This document shows positions 1 through 7,995 of a stretch of DNA of 64,000 nt, in pieces. Position numbers and translations under genes: made by a program. Source of the stretch: Candidatus Chloroploca asiatica (GTDB taxonomy: Bacteria; Chloroflexota; Chloroflexia; Chloroflexales; Chloroflexaceae); contig NZ_LYXE01000110.1 of NCBI RefSeq assembly GCF_002532075.1, positions 1 through 64,000 on the forward strand, written 5' to 3'. The first letter of the stretch is position 1. Every line of letters begins with the position of its first letter. The notes beneath the pieces are model-generated. The model did no database searches and was not told where the DNA came from. It saw only the letters and a list, made by a program, of their open reading frames with translations.

Positions 1-107
1 GGCGGGTGCCCTGGCGGGTGCCCTGGCGGGTGCCCTGGCGGGTGCCCTGGCGGGTGCCCTGGCGGGTGCCCTGGCGGGGTGCATACACGGAAGATGCAAT
101 CGCCCTG
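1..107. repeat. GC-rich 12-bp tandem repeat and right end of a MITE-like element
   Basis: The window opens inside a tandem array of the 12-bp unit GGCGGGTGCCCT, about six and a half copies to about position 78. It is followed by GCATACACGGAAGATGCAATCGCCCTG. The last 15 bases (93-107, GATGCAATCGCCCTG) are the reverse complement of the left end of the element at 59796-60006, and the ACGGAAGATGCA stretch is also shared with it. I read this as the right part of a second copy of that element whose interior has expanded into the 12-bp array. The left end lies outside the window. Confidence 0.6.
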
Positions 108-319
108 TAGTCTACCTTAGGGCGATGATCCAGATGAGGATGGGTATCTTGATGAAGATAACTGGTATACTGCTGTCATGCATACTATTCGCGGTACGTT
201 GAATAGTATAGTTTAATGAGACGGCAAAAACGAGCCTTCTATAGCAAACATCATGAGTTGGTATAAGCCGTTGTGTGCGTGCTCGCTCCACAAAACACAG
301 CACCTTTCCCTCGAACTAT

Positions 320-2149
320 ATGGTGACGCAAACCACAACTTGTTGCCACTGTCGCGCCCCCCTCAGCTACACTCGCGAGGGGCGCTGTAAGAAGTGTCGG
401 CGGGTGGTACTCGTGAATCGCCAGTACCTGTTGAGCGGGACTATTTCCTCAGGCGGTTTTGGCACTGTCTTTTATGCACACGATCAGAAGTCACATCGAC
501 ATGTGGCCGTGAAACAGCTCGTGCCTGGGACGCTTTCGCAGGAAGAGTTGATCAAAAATGAGATCAAGACGATCAGTCAGCGCCTCGCAGGGCTGCGCTT
601 TGTGCCCAGGTTTTACGGGGCCTACCAGGAGGGCTCTGAAGTCTACCTGGTGATGGAGTATATCGAGGGCAAGACGCTCGATCAGGTGCGCGCACTCCCC
701 TGGAAACCCGAGAGTGTCGAGCGCTTTTTGAGCGTCATGCTAGATCAGCTCCAGAAATGCCACGAGCACCAGGTGGTTCATCGCGATCTGAAACCACGCA
801 ATATTATCCGTAACAACACAGGCGACTATATCCTGATTGATTTTGGCATTTCCAAACTGGATAATGTGACGCAGAAAATGGCCAAGGGCATTGGAACACC
901 TGATTATGCTTCACCAGAGCAAGCTCAGAGTCAAACGACCAGCTCCCAGAGCGATCTCTACAGTCTGGGCGTGATTGCCTACGAGTTGCTCGTTGGGCAA
1001 AGTCCACCCAACGTGTACGCACGCCTCGGTGGTGCTGCGCTTACACCTCCAAGCAGTCACCTCGCCAACGTCCCGCCTCGCCTAGAGAAGACGATCATGG
1101 CGTTGCTGCAACTCCGGGCCGCTGATCGCCCGGCCAGCGCCGCGCAAGCGCTGCTGATCCTGCGCGATCCCCCCCCGCTCATCAAGCGCTCGTCAGGGAA
1201 ACCGATGACGCCCGCCGACATGCTGGCGAGTCTGGTGGTTCTCGTTTTGATGTGCGTGATCATCTTTTTTGTCATTGGAAATGGCCCAGACACGCCTCAG
1301 CCGCCACCACTCATCCCCCTGGTCGAACTTCCCTCGGGCCGGCTGGTCTTTGCTTCGGATCGTGAGGGTGGCTACGACCTCTTTCTGGCGGATGCGGGAG
1401 GCGGGCCGCCGTGGAACTTGACCCGAAGCCCCCAGGATGAACTGGCCCCCGTCTTTGCGCCTGCTGCGAATTATCTCGTCTACCTCTTCAAGCACAGGGA
1501 TGCGTATGGCATTGCGCGCCTCGATCTCGCCACGATGGAGCGGCGGGAACTGATGCCGCCGAGTCCAGGCTGGAATTACGGCACGCCGATGCCTTCCCCT
1601 GATGGGCGACGCATCGCCTACAATGCCGGGCCACTGGAAAATCTTGATCTCTATGTGATGGATGCAAATGGAAGCAACGCCCGCGTCCTTGCGGCCAGTC
1701 CCGGCCAGGACTACCACCCGGCATGGCTTCCCGATGGCACAGCGCTGGTCTATGTGGTGCAGGAACAAACCAGTTCGGCGCTGATGCTTCTGCCGCTCGA
1801 CGCGAACAGAGCGCCGGTCGAGATCTACCGCACCGAGGGCCGACTCAACGCACCGGCGGTCTCACCCGACGGGCGCATGATCGCTTTTGCGGAGCGTCGC
1901 GGCAATGGCGAGAGCAGCATCTATCGCATGTCCGTGCAGGGCGGGCCGGCTGAGCGCGTGACAAACGGGCTCGGCAACGCAGCCACCCCCTCGTGGTCAA
2001 GCGACGGGCAACGCCTGATGTTCAGTGCCATGCGCGAAACATCCGACGAGCGCCTGAGCAAGATCTACCTCATCGACCGGGACGGCAGCAACCTCAAACA
2101 GATCTTTGCCGACACGGGCAATGACATCTACCCGTATTGGGTGCCTTAA
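320..2149 (+). CDS. Membrane Ser/Thr protein kinase with zinc ribbon and TolB-like propeller
   Basis: The protein has 609 residues, counted from the ATG at 320. An in-frame upstream ATG at 275 would add 15 residues with no similarity to a kinase. Order of parts: a small zinc ribbon (C8, C11, C23, C26); a Hanks-type kinase domain with glycine-rich loop SSGGFGTVF, VAVK lysine, HRDLKPRN (H154-D156), DFG (D174) and GTPDYASPEQ; one membrane helix near 300-320; then five or six WD40/TolB-type blades with repeated PDGRRIAY-like and SPDGRMIAF-like motifs. All catalytic residues are present, so it should be an active cytoplasmic kinase tethered to a periplasmic or external sensor propeller. Its ligand is unknown. 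It is monocistronic, and the next gene is convergent. Confidence 0.9.
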   Translation: MVTQTTTCCHCRAPLSYTREGRCKKCRRVVLVNRQYLLSGTISSGGFGTVFYAHDQKSHRHVAVKQLVPGTLSQEELIKNEIKTISQRLAGLRFVPRFYGAYQEGSEVYLVMEYIEGKTLDQVRALPWKPESVERFLSVMLDQLQKCHEHQVVHRDLKPRNIIRNNTGDYILIDFGISKLDNVTQKMAKGIGTPDYASPEQAQSQTTSSQSDLYSLGVIAYELLVGQSPPNVYARLGGAALTPPSSHLANVPPRLEKTIMALLQLRAADRPASAAQALLILRDPPPLIKRSSGKPMTPADMLASLVVLVLMCVIIFFVIGNGPDTPQPPPLIPLVELPSGRLVFASDREGGYDLFLADAGGGPPWNLTRSPQDELAPVFAPAANYLVYLFKHRDAYGIARLDLATMERRELMPPSPGWNYGTPMPSPDGRRIAYNAGPLENLDLYVMDANGSNARVLAASPGQDYHPAWLPDGTALVYVVQEQTSSALMLLPLDANRAPVEIYRTEGRLNAPAVSPDGRMIAFAERRGNGESSIYRMSVQGGPAERVTNGLGNAATPSWSSDGQRLMFSAMRETSDERLSKIYLIDRDGSNLKQIFADTGNDIYPYWVP

Positions 2150-2242
2150 ATGCTTGCAAGCTGCGCTTGCTGCATTGCCGAGGAGATAAGAACAGGGAGG
2201 GCTTGCCCTCCCTGAGACCCTCCCGACCGTTTTGGTTATGGT

Positions 2243-2671
2243 CTACTCGTACGGGAAACCGGCAGCAATCCAGGCGCGCATGCCGCCGGCCATGCTGTAG
2301 AGTTCAACGTCGAAGCCGTTGGCCGCCAGCATGTTGCACGCGGTCAGGCTCCGGTTGCCAGAACGACAGACGCAGGCAATGGGCTGATCGCTGGGCACTT
2401 CGGCCATCCGCGAGGCCAGTTCTTCGACGGGGATTAGCACTGATCCGGGGATGTGTCCGTCGCCCGCGAATTCGGCGGGTGTTCGTACGTCAAGCAGAAA
2501 GATTGGGTTGCCGGCGTCAAGCGAGGTCTTGAGTTGCTGAACGCTGATTTCGGCCACCTGCGGAACCTGAGCAGCAGGCGGTGGGGCCGCAGCAGGGGTC
2601 GTGGTTGCGCCGCATCCCGCCAACCCAAAGGCGGCCAAGAGCGCAAAGAAGAGAAGCATTGTTCGTCGCAT
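2243..2671 (-). CDS. Rhodanese-domain lipoprotein
   Basis: The protein has 142 residues. The start at 2671 is chosen because AAGGAT lies just upstream and because it begins a classical lipoprotein signal: MRRTMLLFFALL, then lipobox LAGC. A proline/alanine-rich linker leads to one rhodanese domain with DVRTPAEF, HIPGSVLIP and an active-site loop CRSGNRS that keeps the catalytic cysteine. Such single-domain exported rhodaneses move sulfane sulfur or act as thiol carriers outside the membrane; the substrate is not known here. A longer reading frame upstream runs into the repeat element at 2686-3074 and is probably not used. The element ends only 15 bp before the start codon, so it may carry the promoter. 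Confidence 0.9.
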   Translation of the reverse strand: MRRTMLLFFALLAAFGLAGCGATTTPAAAPPPAAQVPQVAEISVQQLKTSLDAGNPIFLLDVRTPAEFAGDGHIPGSVLIPVEELASRMAEVPSDQPIACVCRSGNRSLTACNMLAANGFDVELYSMAGGMRAWIAAGFPYE

Positions 2672-2685
2672 CGATTCATCCTTAT

Positions 2686-3074
2686 CTAGTAGTCTGGGAA
2701 GTACATTTTCTGACATGCTCGCAGCCTTGTCATGCTGAGCGCAGCGAAGCATCTCTGCGGGGGCTTCGACAGGCTCAGCCTCCGTCCATTCGCAACGCCC
2801 ATCGTCCGCCGTTGGCTGAGCTTGTCGAAGCCAAGCCCTATCGCAACGCCCATCGTCCGCCGTTGGCTGAGCTTGTCGAAGCCAAGCCCTATCGCAACGC
2901 CCATCGTCCGCCGTTGGCTGAGCTTGTCGAAGCCAAGCCCTATCGCAACGCCCATCGTCCGCCGTTGGCTGAGCTTGTCGAAGCCAAGCCCTATCGCAAC
3001 GCCCATCGTCCGCCGTTGGCTGAGCTTGTCGAAGCCAAGCCCTAGAGCCGAAAACTTTTGTTACACACTACTAG
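2686..3074. mobile_element. MITE-like element, family B (TIR CTAGTAGT...TTTTC), 389 bp
   Basis: The left end CTAGTAGTCTGGGAAGTACA continues into TTTTCTG. It is an imperfect inverted repeat of the right end (GCCGAAAACTTTTGTTACAC then ACTACTAG), with 18 of 27 positions matching. The interior has a CATGCTGAGCGCAGCGAAG motif, GCTTCGACAGGCTCAGCC and the 51-bp tandem array listed separately. A second copy with better-preserved ends is at 30691-30934. No reading frame inside looks like a transposase, so it would be non-autonomous. Confidence 0.6.
2791..3045. repeat. 51-bp tandem repeat, five copies
   Basis: Five near-identical 51-bp units begin at 2791, 2842, 2893, 2944 and 2995. Each holds CGCAACGCCCATCGTCCGCC followed by GTTGGCTGAGCTTGTCGAAG. 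One unit is present, once only, in the related element at 30691-30934, so this array is a local expansion of the element's right half. The open frames across it are artefacts of a repeat length divisible by three. Confidence 0.9.
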
Positions 3075-3120
3075 GCTATTTGAAGGAGCTCATCGTTGTC
3101 TCCAGGAATAGTATACACCC

Positions 3121-4515
3121 CTACGCGCTCGCGCCGGAAGCACTCACTGGTAACCGCACGATGAAACGGGTCGCGCCGGGTTGCGATTGGACCTCGATGG
3201 TGCCGTTGTGCTGGGTGATAATCCGGTAGCTTATGTCAAGTCCCAGGCCAGTTCCGGCACCAACGCCTTTGGTGGTGAAAAAGGGCTCAAAAATACGCGG
3301 CAAGACGTCGGGGGGAATGCCGGGGCCGTCGTCGGCGATTTCGACCATCGCAAAGTTGTGCTCGCAGCGCGTGATGATCTTGATTGTGCCGCTCCCCTTT
3401 AGCGCGTCGGCGGCATTGACGATCAGATTGGTCCAGACTTGGTTCAATTCGCCACCGCGCCCCATGAGCATCGGTAGATCCTGGCTATACTCGTTGATCA
3501 CCGTGATCCCTTTGAGGCGATGGCGCAGGACGACGAGGGTGTGGGCGAGGTCGCGATTTAGATCAACTTCTTGAATAGGAGCCTGATCCATATACGAGTA
3601 GGCTTTCACCGCTGCGACCAGTTCCGCGACACGGCGCGTGCTCAACTCAAGCTCGGCCAGCAGCCCATCAACGGTGGCAGCCTCGGCAATCCAGCCGAGC
3701 GTTTCGGTGGACGTGGCTGCATCGAGCCCGCTGATCAGCCCGGCAAGTTCATCAACTGTGACGCCTGCCGCAACAAGCGGGGCCGCCAACGCATACGCCT
3801 CGGCAACCCCGTGGTCGTCAAGCCAATCACCCAACTGATCTTCGTAATCGGAGCGTTCGAGGCTCGACAGGGGCGGCAGGTTCTCTTGACGTTCGATCAA
3901 GAGAGCCTGAAAGTCCGTCAAGCGCTCAAGCGGTAGGTGGTGATGGTGTACGCCAAGACGCAACGCACGTGCCTGCAGCGAGGGCAACATTTCACGGAGC
4001 GAGACCGCAGCGCGGCGCGCGGCCGAAGCCGGGTTGTTCAACTCGTGCGCGAGGCCTGCCGAGAGTTGGCCCAGTGCCGCGAGTTTCTCTTGCTGCTGAC
4101 GCATCGAGGCAAAGCCGTACATCCGCTGCGACGCGATCTGCAGCACCTTCGACCCAAGCGTTGGAGCCGCCGCAAACATCTGGCGAAAGGCCTGCACCCC
4201 CATCACCAGTGCGCGTGATGGCACAATCGCCTGGATCGTCACCATTGACGGCACTGCATTCAAGAGCGAAATCTCGCCGCCAATAATGCCCCGCGGGGTG
4301 GTGCCGATGACCTTGCGGGTACCATCGAGCATCCGCGCAATTTGCAGTTCACCCTCAAGCACCACATAAAAACGATCTGCCAGATCGCCTTCATGCATAA
4401 AGACCTCACCAACCACAAGCGCCTGCTCGTAGCTATTGGCCAAGACCCACGCAAGCTCATCATCGGTCAGATCCTCGAAGAGGGGCAAACCGGCCAATTC
4501 ACTGCTCGTAAGCAT
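3121..4515 (-). CDS. Sensor histidine kinase with cyclic-nucleotide-binding domain
   Basis: The protein has 464 residues. The N-terminus (about 10-125) is a Crp-type cNMP-binding fold (FMHEGDLADRFYVVLEGEL, GIIGGEISLL). A DHp helix follows with AGLAHELNNP, where H157 is the likely phospho-accepting histidine. The C-terminus is a HATPase_c domain with N-box NLIVNAADAL, G1 DDGPGIPP, F-box EPFFTTKG and G2 GTGLGL. No membrane segment is seen, so it is cytoplasmic. It lies 122 bp downstream of, and on the same strand as, the receiver/thioredoxin-reductase fusion at 4638-6299, which is its probable partner. The spacer contains a hairpin that could lower read-through. Whether it binds cAMP, cGMP or another ligand cannot be told. 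Confidence 0.92.
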   Translation of the reverse strand: MLTSSELAGLPLFEDLTDDELAWVLANSYEQALVVGEVFMHEGDLADRFYVVLEGELQIARMLDGTRKVIGTTPRGIIGGEISLLNAVPSMVTIQAIVPSRALVMGVQAFRQMFAAAPTLGSKVLQIASQRMYGFASMRQQQEKLAALGQLSAGLAHELNNPASAARRAAVSLREMLPSLQARALRLGVHHHHLPLERLTDFQALLIERQENLPPLSSLERSDYEDQLGDWLDDHGVAEAYALAAPLVAAGVTVDELAGLISGLDAATSTETLGWIAEAATVDGLLAELELSTRRVAELVAAVKAYSYMDQAPIQEVDLNRDLAHTLVVLRHRLKGITVINEYSQDLPMLMGRGGELNQVWTNLIVNAADALKGSGTIKIITRCEHNFAMVEIADDGPGIPPDVLPRIFEPFFTTKGVGAGTGLGLDISYRIITQHNGTIEVQSQPGATRFIVRLPVSASGASA

Positions 4516-4539
4516 TGCTGAACCTCATACCGCTAAGTA

Positions 4540-4596
4540 TCCGCAGATTACGCAGATTATGACTTCCCCATCTGCGTAATCTGCGTAATCTGCGGA
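4540..4596. repeat. Interspersed hairpin repeat (CCGCAGATTACGCAGAT)
   Basis: TCCGCAGATTACGCAGAT (4540-4557) and ATCTGCGTAATCTGCGGA (4579-4596) are perfect 18-bp inverted arms. The following bases, CAGGAAGACTTTGCATCAGC, recur with small changes at 9957-9976 next to a CCGCAGATGACGCAGAT motif, so this is a dispersed family. It lies between the two genes of the redox/two-component unit and may act as an attenuator or RNA stabiliser. Confidence 0.75.
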
Positions 4597-4637
4597 CAAT
4601 CAGGAAGACTTTGCATCAGCCCTGACCTTCCCCCGAC

Positions 4638-6299
4638 CTAACGCAGACGCGCCAGGTGCTGGTGGACAAACTGCACCGCAATCGAGCCCTCGCCAACCGC
4701 CGAGGCTACTCGTTTGACCGAGCCGGCGCGGGCATCGCCGACGACAAAGACGCCAGGCACGCTGCTTTCGAGCAAGAAGGGTTCACGGTCAACATCCCAC
4801 CCCTTTGGCCGCCGACCATCCTCGAACACCTGTGGCCCGGTTGGAATAAAACCTTGTCGGTCGAGATGAACGATATCGGTCAACCACTCGGTACACGGCA
4901 TGGCACCGGTAAAGATAAAGAGGGCCGCCGCCGGGCACCGCTCTTCGCTCCCATCCGGGGCACGCACCGTCACCGCCTCGACGTGGTCGCTGCCATGCAC
5001 CGCATGCACTGTGCTATTGAGGCGAACTTCGATATGAGGGCTCGCCTCAATGCGATCGACGAGGTACTGCGACATCTTGGCCCCCAGCGAGTCGCCGCGC
5101 ACCAGCATGATCACCCGTTCGGCATACTCAGCCAGATAGATCGCCGCCTGACCCGCCGAGTTCCCAGCCCCCACAATGAAGACCGGCTGCGCCTGGCACG
5201 AGAGCGCTTCGGTCAACGAAGCGCCATAGTAGACCCCGGCCCCGGTCAGTTGCTCGACCCCGGGGGCATCGAGTTTGCGGTACGAAAGCCCGACCGCAAC
5301 CACAACGGCAAAGGTACTGATTTCCGATCCGTCATTCAGCTGAAGAAAGCGGTATGGTCCATCAATGCGCATCCCAATCACCTCGACGGGCGAGAGGATC
5401 TCGACGCCAAAACGGCGCGCCTGCGCAACGGCCCGCCGGGCCAGATCGCCCCCGCTGAGACCTGAAGGGAAGCCGAGATAATTCTCGATCCGCGAACTCG
5501 TCCCGGCCTGCCCGCCCGGAGCCTCGCGCTCGATCAAGACGGTGCGCAGGCCTTCCGAGGCACCATAGACAGCGGCGGCCAGACCGGCTGGCCCACCGCC
5601 GACGATCGCCAGATCATAGTGTGTCTGCGCGGCCTGGCGCAACAGACCGGCCTGATCGGCGAGTTCGGCGACCGTCGGTGCCACCAACCAGCGCCCATCA
5701 ACGAGGCGCACCAGGGGCAGTGTCGGCGCGGGTTGCCCATACTGTTCGAGCAACTCGTGGGCCTGCGGATCAGTTTCGAGATCAAAATAGAGATAGGGCA
5801 CATGGTTGCGTGCCAGGAAATCCTTGAGCGCGTGCGCCTCGGGCGACCAGCGATGCCCGAGAAGGCGAATGCCCTCGAAGATCGGGCTATGACTCGCCTG
5901 CCACTCTTCCAGCAGATCGTCCAGTACCGGATAGAGTTGCTCTTCGGGGGGATCCCAGGGCTTCAAGAGATAGTAATGCACAGCGGCGCTATTGATCGCC
6001 TGGATCGCCGCCTCGGTATCGGCATAGGCCGTCAAGAGCGCCCGACGCGCCTGGGGAAAGAGCGGCAACGCCTGCGCCAGAAACTCAACGCCGCTCATCC
6101 CCGGCATACGCTGATCAGCCAGAAAGAGCGCCACCGCCTCACCGCGCTGACGCAACTCACGGGTCGCCTCGAGCGCAGCCGCCCCCGAATCAGCGCGCAC
6201 AATGCGATACTGTTCCGCATACCGACGCCGTAAATCGCGAGCCACCGCACTGAGCACATTCGGGTCATCATCAACCGTCAAGATAACAGGCTTGGCCAT
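4638..6299 (-). CDS. Fused response regulator / thioredoxin-reductase-like FAD protein
   Basis: The protein has 553 residues. Residues 1-125 form a receiver domain (acidic TVDDD, phospho-acceptor D62 in ADQRMPG, K113 in LLKPWDP). Residues about 140-225 resemble a glutaredoxin/thioredoxin-like fold (ALKDFLARNHVPYLYFD, PTLPLVRLVDG) with no CxxC. From about 228 a thioredoxin-reductase-like flavoprotein follows: FAD motif GGGPAG (234-239), PGGQAG, SRIENYLGFP, NADPH motif GAGNSAGQAA and the C-terminal VFVVGDARAGSVKRVASAVGEG. The redox CATC expected before the NADPH motif is replaced by GVYYGASLTEALSC, so classical dithiol chemistry is not possible. The gene leads the unit with the cNMP-binding kinase. 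This architecture is known as fused response regulator/thioredoxin-disulfide reductase; its activity is not established. Confidence 0.9.
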   Translation of the reverse strand: MAKPVILTVDDDPNVLSAVARDLRRRYAEQYRIVRADSGAAALEATRELRQRGEAVALFLADQRMPGMSGVEFLAQALPLFPQARRALLTAYADTEAAIQAINSAAVHYYLLKPWDPPEEQLYPVLDDLLEEWQASHSPIFEGIRLLGHRWSPEAHALKDFLARNHVPYLYFDLETDPQAHELLEQYGQPAPTLPLVRLVDGRWLVAPTVAELADQAGLLRQAAQTHYDLAIVGGGPAGLAAAVYGASEGLRTVLIEREAPGGQAGTSSRIENYLGFPSGLSGGDLARRAVAQARRFGVEILSPVEVIGMRIDGPYRFLQLNDGSEISTFAVVVAVGLSYRKLDAPGVEQLTGAGVYYGASLTEALSCQAQPVFIVGAGNSAGQAAIYLAEYAERVIMLVRGDSLGAKMSQYLVDRIEASPHIEVRLNSTVHAVHGSDHVEAVTVRAPDGSEERCPAAALFIFTGAMPCTEWLTDIVHLDRQGFIPTGPQVFEDGRRPKGWDVDREPFLLESSVPGVFVVGDARAGSVKRVASAVGEGSIAVQFVHQHLARLR

Positions 6300-6394
6300 A
6301 CTTGGTCTTCTCTTTAATCAAGGTGTGGAAACTGCGGTAACTATACCCTCTTTTGCCAGTGCATGGCAAGGGAGGGTGGGTTGGACGGCTTTTT

Positions 6395-6458
6395 TTGACG
6401 CAAAGGCGCAAAGGTTTATTTGCATATTATTCTTTGTGTCTTTGTGTCTTTGCGTCAA
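6395..6458. repeat. TTGACGCAAAGG hairpin repeat, copy 1
   Basis: TTGACGCAAAGGCGCAAAGG at the left pairs with the CTTTGTGTCTTTGCGTCAA right arm. It is one of four related hairpins in the window (also 7992-8063, 10034-10118, 11824-11891). The remaining bases from 6300 to 6702 hold a methylase remnant and the O-methyltransferase leader. Confidence 0.8.
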
Positions 6459-6610
6459 TCCTCCCCGCCGTCGCTCGCTTCTCGCCCCATGCGGTATTTG
6501 ATGTCGTAGTTGATGATGAAGTCGAGTTCTTCGTCTGCGTGGTCAGCTCTGTGCAGAAGTCGAGATAGTCATCTGTTACCAATCCGCCTTGGCGTGCCGC
6601 GCCCACGTTG
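6455..6610 (-). pseudogene. Frameshifted C-terminal remnant, possibly a DNA methylase/restriction protein
   Basis: Read on the minus strand, one frame gives ARQGGLVTDDYLDFCTEL. Near 6541 the sense continues in another frame as HADEELDFIINYDIKYRMG, ending GGED-stop. The EELDFIINYDIKYRMG string is, from memory, typical of the extreme C-terminus of large DNA methylases of restriction or BREX-type systems. The stop codon TGA is provided by the hairpin repeat at 6395-6458. No other part of such a gene is visible nearby. I infer a decayed tail left after deletion. Confidence 0.4.
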
Positions 6611-6702
6611 GCGTGGTAGAATAAGCTAGCATATGGGCTCGGGAACAATGAACGCTTGGCGCAATCGTTCCTGCGCTCTCTTGATGAACAAGGATCATAC
6701 GA

Positions 6703-7386
6703 ATGACCAACGAGCAGTGGAGTACCGTCGATCAATACTTCAGCGACATGCTGATGCCACCGGATGCTGCGCTCGAGGCCGCGCTAGCGGCGAGTGACGC
6801 TGCGGGCATGCCGACGATCAGTGTTTCGCCGTCCCAAGGCGCATTGCTGTACCTCCTGGCCCGCACGCTGCAGGCGCAGCGCATTCTCGAACTCGGCACA
6901 CTCGGTGCCTACAGCTCGATCTGGCTGGGGCGAGCATTGCCTCCCGGCGGACAGATGATCACGCTTGAGGCTGATCCAGGCCATGCTGAGGTAGCGCGTA
7001 CCAACTTGGAGCGTGCCGGGCTGTCCGCCGTCGTCGAGGTGCGCGTCGGTCCGGCGCTGACAACGCTGCCCACGCTGGCGGGGATGCCGCTGTTCGATCT
7101 GGTCTTTATCGACGCCGATAAGGCCAACATGCCGGCCTACTTCCGCTGGGCGCGGGCGCTGACCAGGCAAGGCGGCTTGATCATTGCCGACAACGTCGTG
7201 CGCCGTGGGGCCGTGGTCGACGCGAACAGCACCGATCCAAATGTGCAAGGCGTACGCACCTTGATCGCCGCGCTGGCTGATGACCCTGGGGTACGTGCGA
7301 CCGCGCTTCAGACCGTAGGCAGCAAGGGGTACGATGGCCTGGCGCTCGTGCTGGTTACCGGCAAGCCGCTGCCGCCGCCGCGCTGA
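6703..7386 (+). CDS. SAM-dependent O-methyltransferase (CCoAOMT-like)
   Basis: The protein has 227 residues. It shows the class I fold of the caffeoyl-CoA/catechol O-methyltransferase family: SPSQGALLYLLARTL, SAM-binding motif ILELGTLGAYSSIWLGRAL, LEADPGHAEVARTNLERAG, the metal/SAM region FDLVFIDADKANMPAYF and IIADNVVRRGAV, with a C-terminal KGYDGLALVLV strand. Length and motifs are complete. An AAGGATC Shine-Dalgarno lies 8 bases before the ATG. The acceptor molecule is unknown. The DinB-like gene follows after 27 bp on the same strand and may be co-transcribed. The hairpin after that gene would end the transcript. Confidence 0.92.
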   Translation: MTNEQWSTVDQYFSDMLMPPDAALEAALAASDAAGMPTISVSPSQGALLYLLARTLQAQRILELGTLGAYSSIWLGRALPPGGQMITLEADPGHAEVARTNLERAGLSAVVEVRVGPALTTLPTLAGMPLFDLVFIDADKANMPAYFRWARALTRQGGLIIADNVVRRGAVVDANSTDPNVQGVRTLIAALADDPGVRATALQTVGSKGYDGLALVLVTGKPLPPPR

Positions 7387-7413
7387 TCAAGGGAGACAAT
7401 GAAGTGAGGGCGT

Positions 7414-7995
7414 ATGTCAATCACGATTGAGACCGCTGAATTGCCCGCCCTGATCGCCGAAGCAACCGCCGTAAGCGCCGAGTTCGTGCGGCGCTTTGGC
7501 CATCTGAATGAAGCGCAGTTGAATTGGCAGCCTAATCCCGAGGAATGGAGCATCGGCTATTGCGTTGAGCATGTGATGACCGTGAATAGATGCTACTTTG
7601 CGCCGATTGAGCAGATCCTCGCGGGAACCAGGAAGCCTACCTTCTGGGAGCAGGTGCCGCTGCTGCCGGGGCTGTTTGGCCCGTTGCTCATTCGCGCCTT
7701 GGTACCCGGAGCCAAAGGGCGGGTTGAGGCACCGAAGGTCTTCCTTCCGAGCACGACCACTATTTCTGGTGATGTGATGGTGCGTTTTGCCGCCGAGCAG
7801 CGTGAACTGATCAGCCTGATGGAGCGCTGCCGCGATCTGGATCTGCGCTCGATCATCATCACGTCGCCTGCGGCATGGTTTGTCACGTACAGTCTCCTTG
7901 ACACCTTCCGCATCATTGTTGTCCATTTACAGCACCACCTTCATCAGACGTCGCAAATCCTCGCGTTGTCTGAGTTTCCCGGTGCCGGTTTTTGA
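7414..7995 (+). CDS. DinB/YfiT-like four-helix protein
   Basis: The protein has 193 residues. The pattern fits the DinB-like superfamily of metal-binding four-helix bundles: NWQPNPEEWSIGYCVEHVMTVN at the first metal-ligand histidine and IIVVHLQHHLHQ near the C-terminus supplying the other histidines. Members include thiol-dependent transferases and stress proteins. The reaction here cannot be assigned. The stop codon TGA (7993-7995) lies inside the left arm of the TTGACGC hairpin repeat. The original C-terminus may therefore have been cut or altered by insertion of the repeat. Confidence 0.8.
   Translation: MSITIETAELPALIAEATAVSAEFVRRFGHLNEAQLNWQPNPEEWSIGYCVEHVMTVNRCYFAPIEQILAGTRKPTFWEQVPLLPGLFGPLLIRALVPGAKGRVEAPKVFLPSTTTISGDVMVRFAAEQRELISLMERCRDLDLRSIIITSPAAWFVTYSLLDTFRIIVVHLQHHLHQTSQILALSEFPGAGF

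Noticed and set aside
2791-3045. Possible CRISPR array
   Set aside because: The units are directly contiguous with no variable spacers, and no cas genes are nearby.
2581-3229. Several repeat-rich frames over the 51-bp array
   Set aside because: The repeat length is a multiple of three, so any frame stays open. The products repeat the same 17 residues and the array is part of the mobile element.
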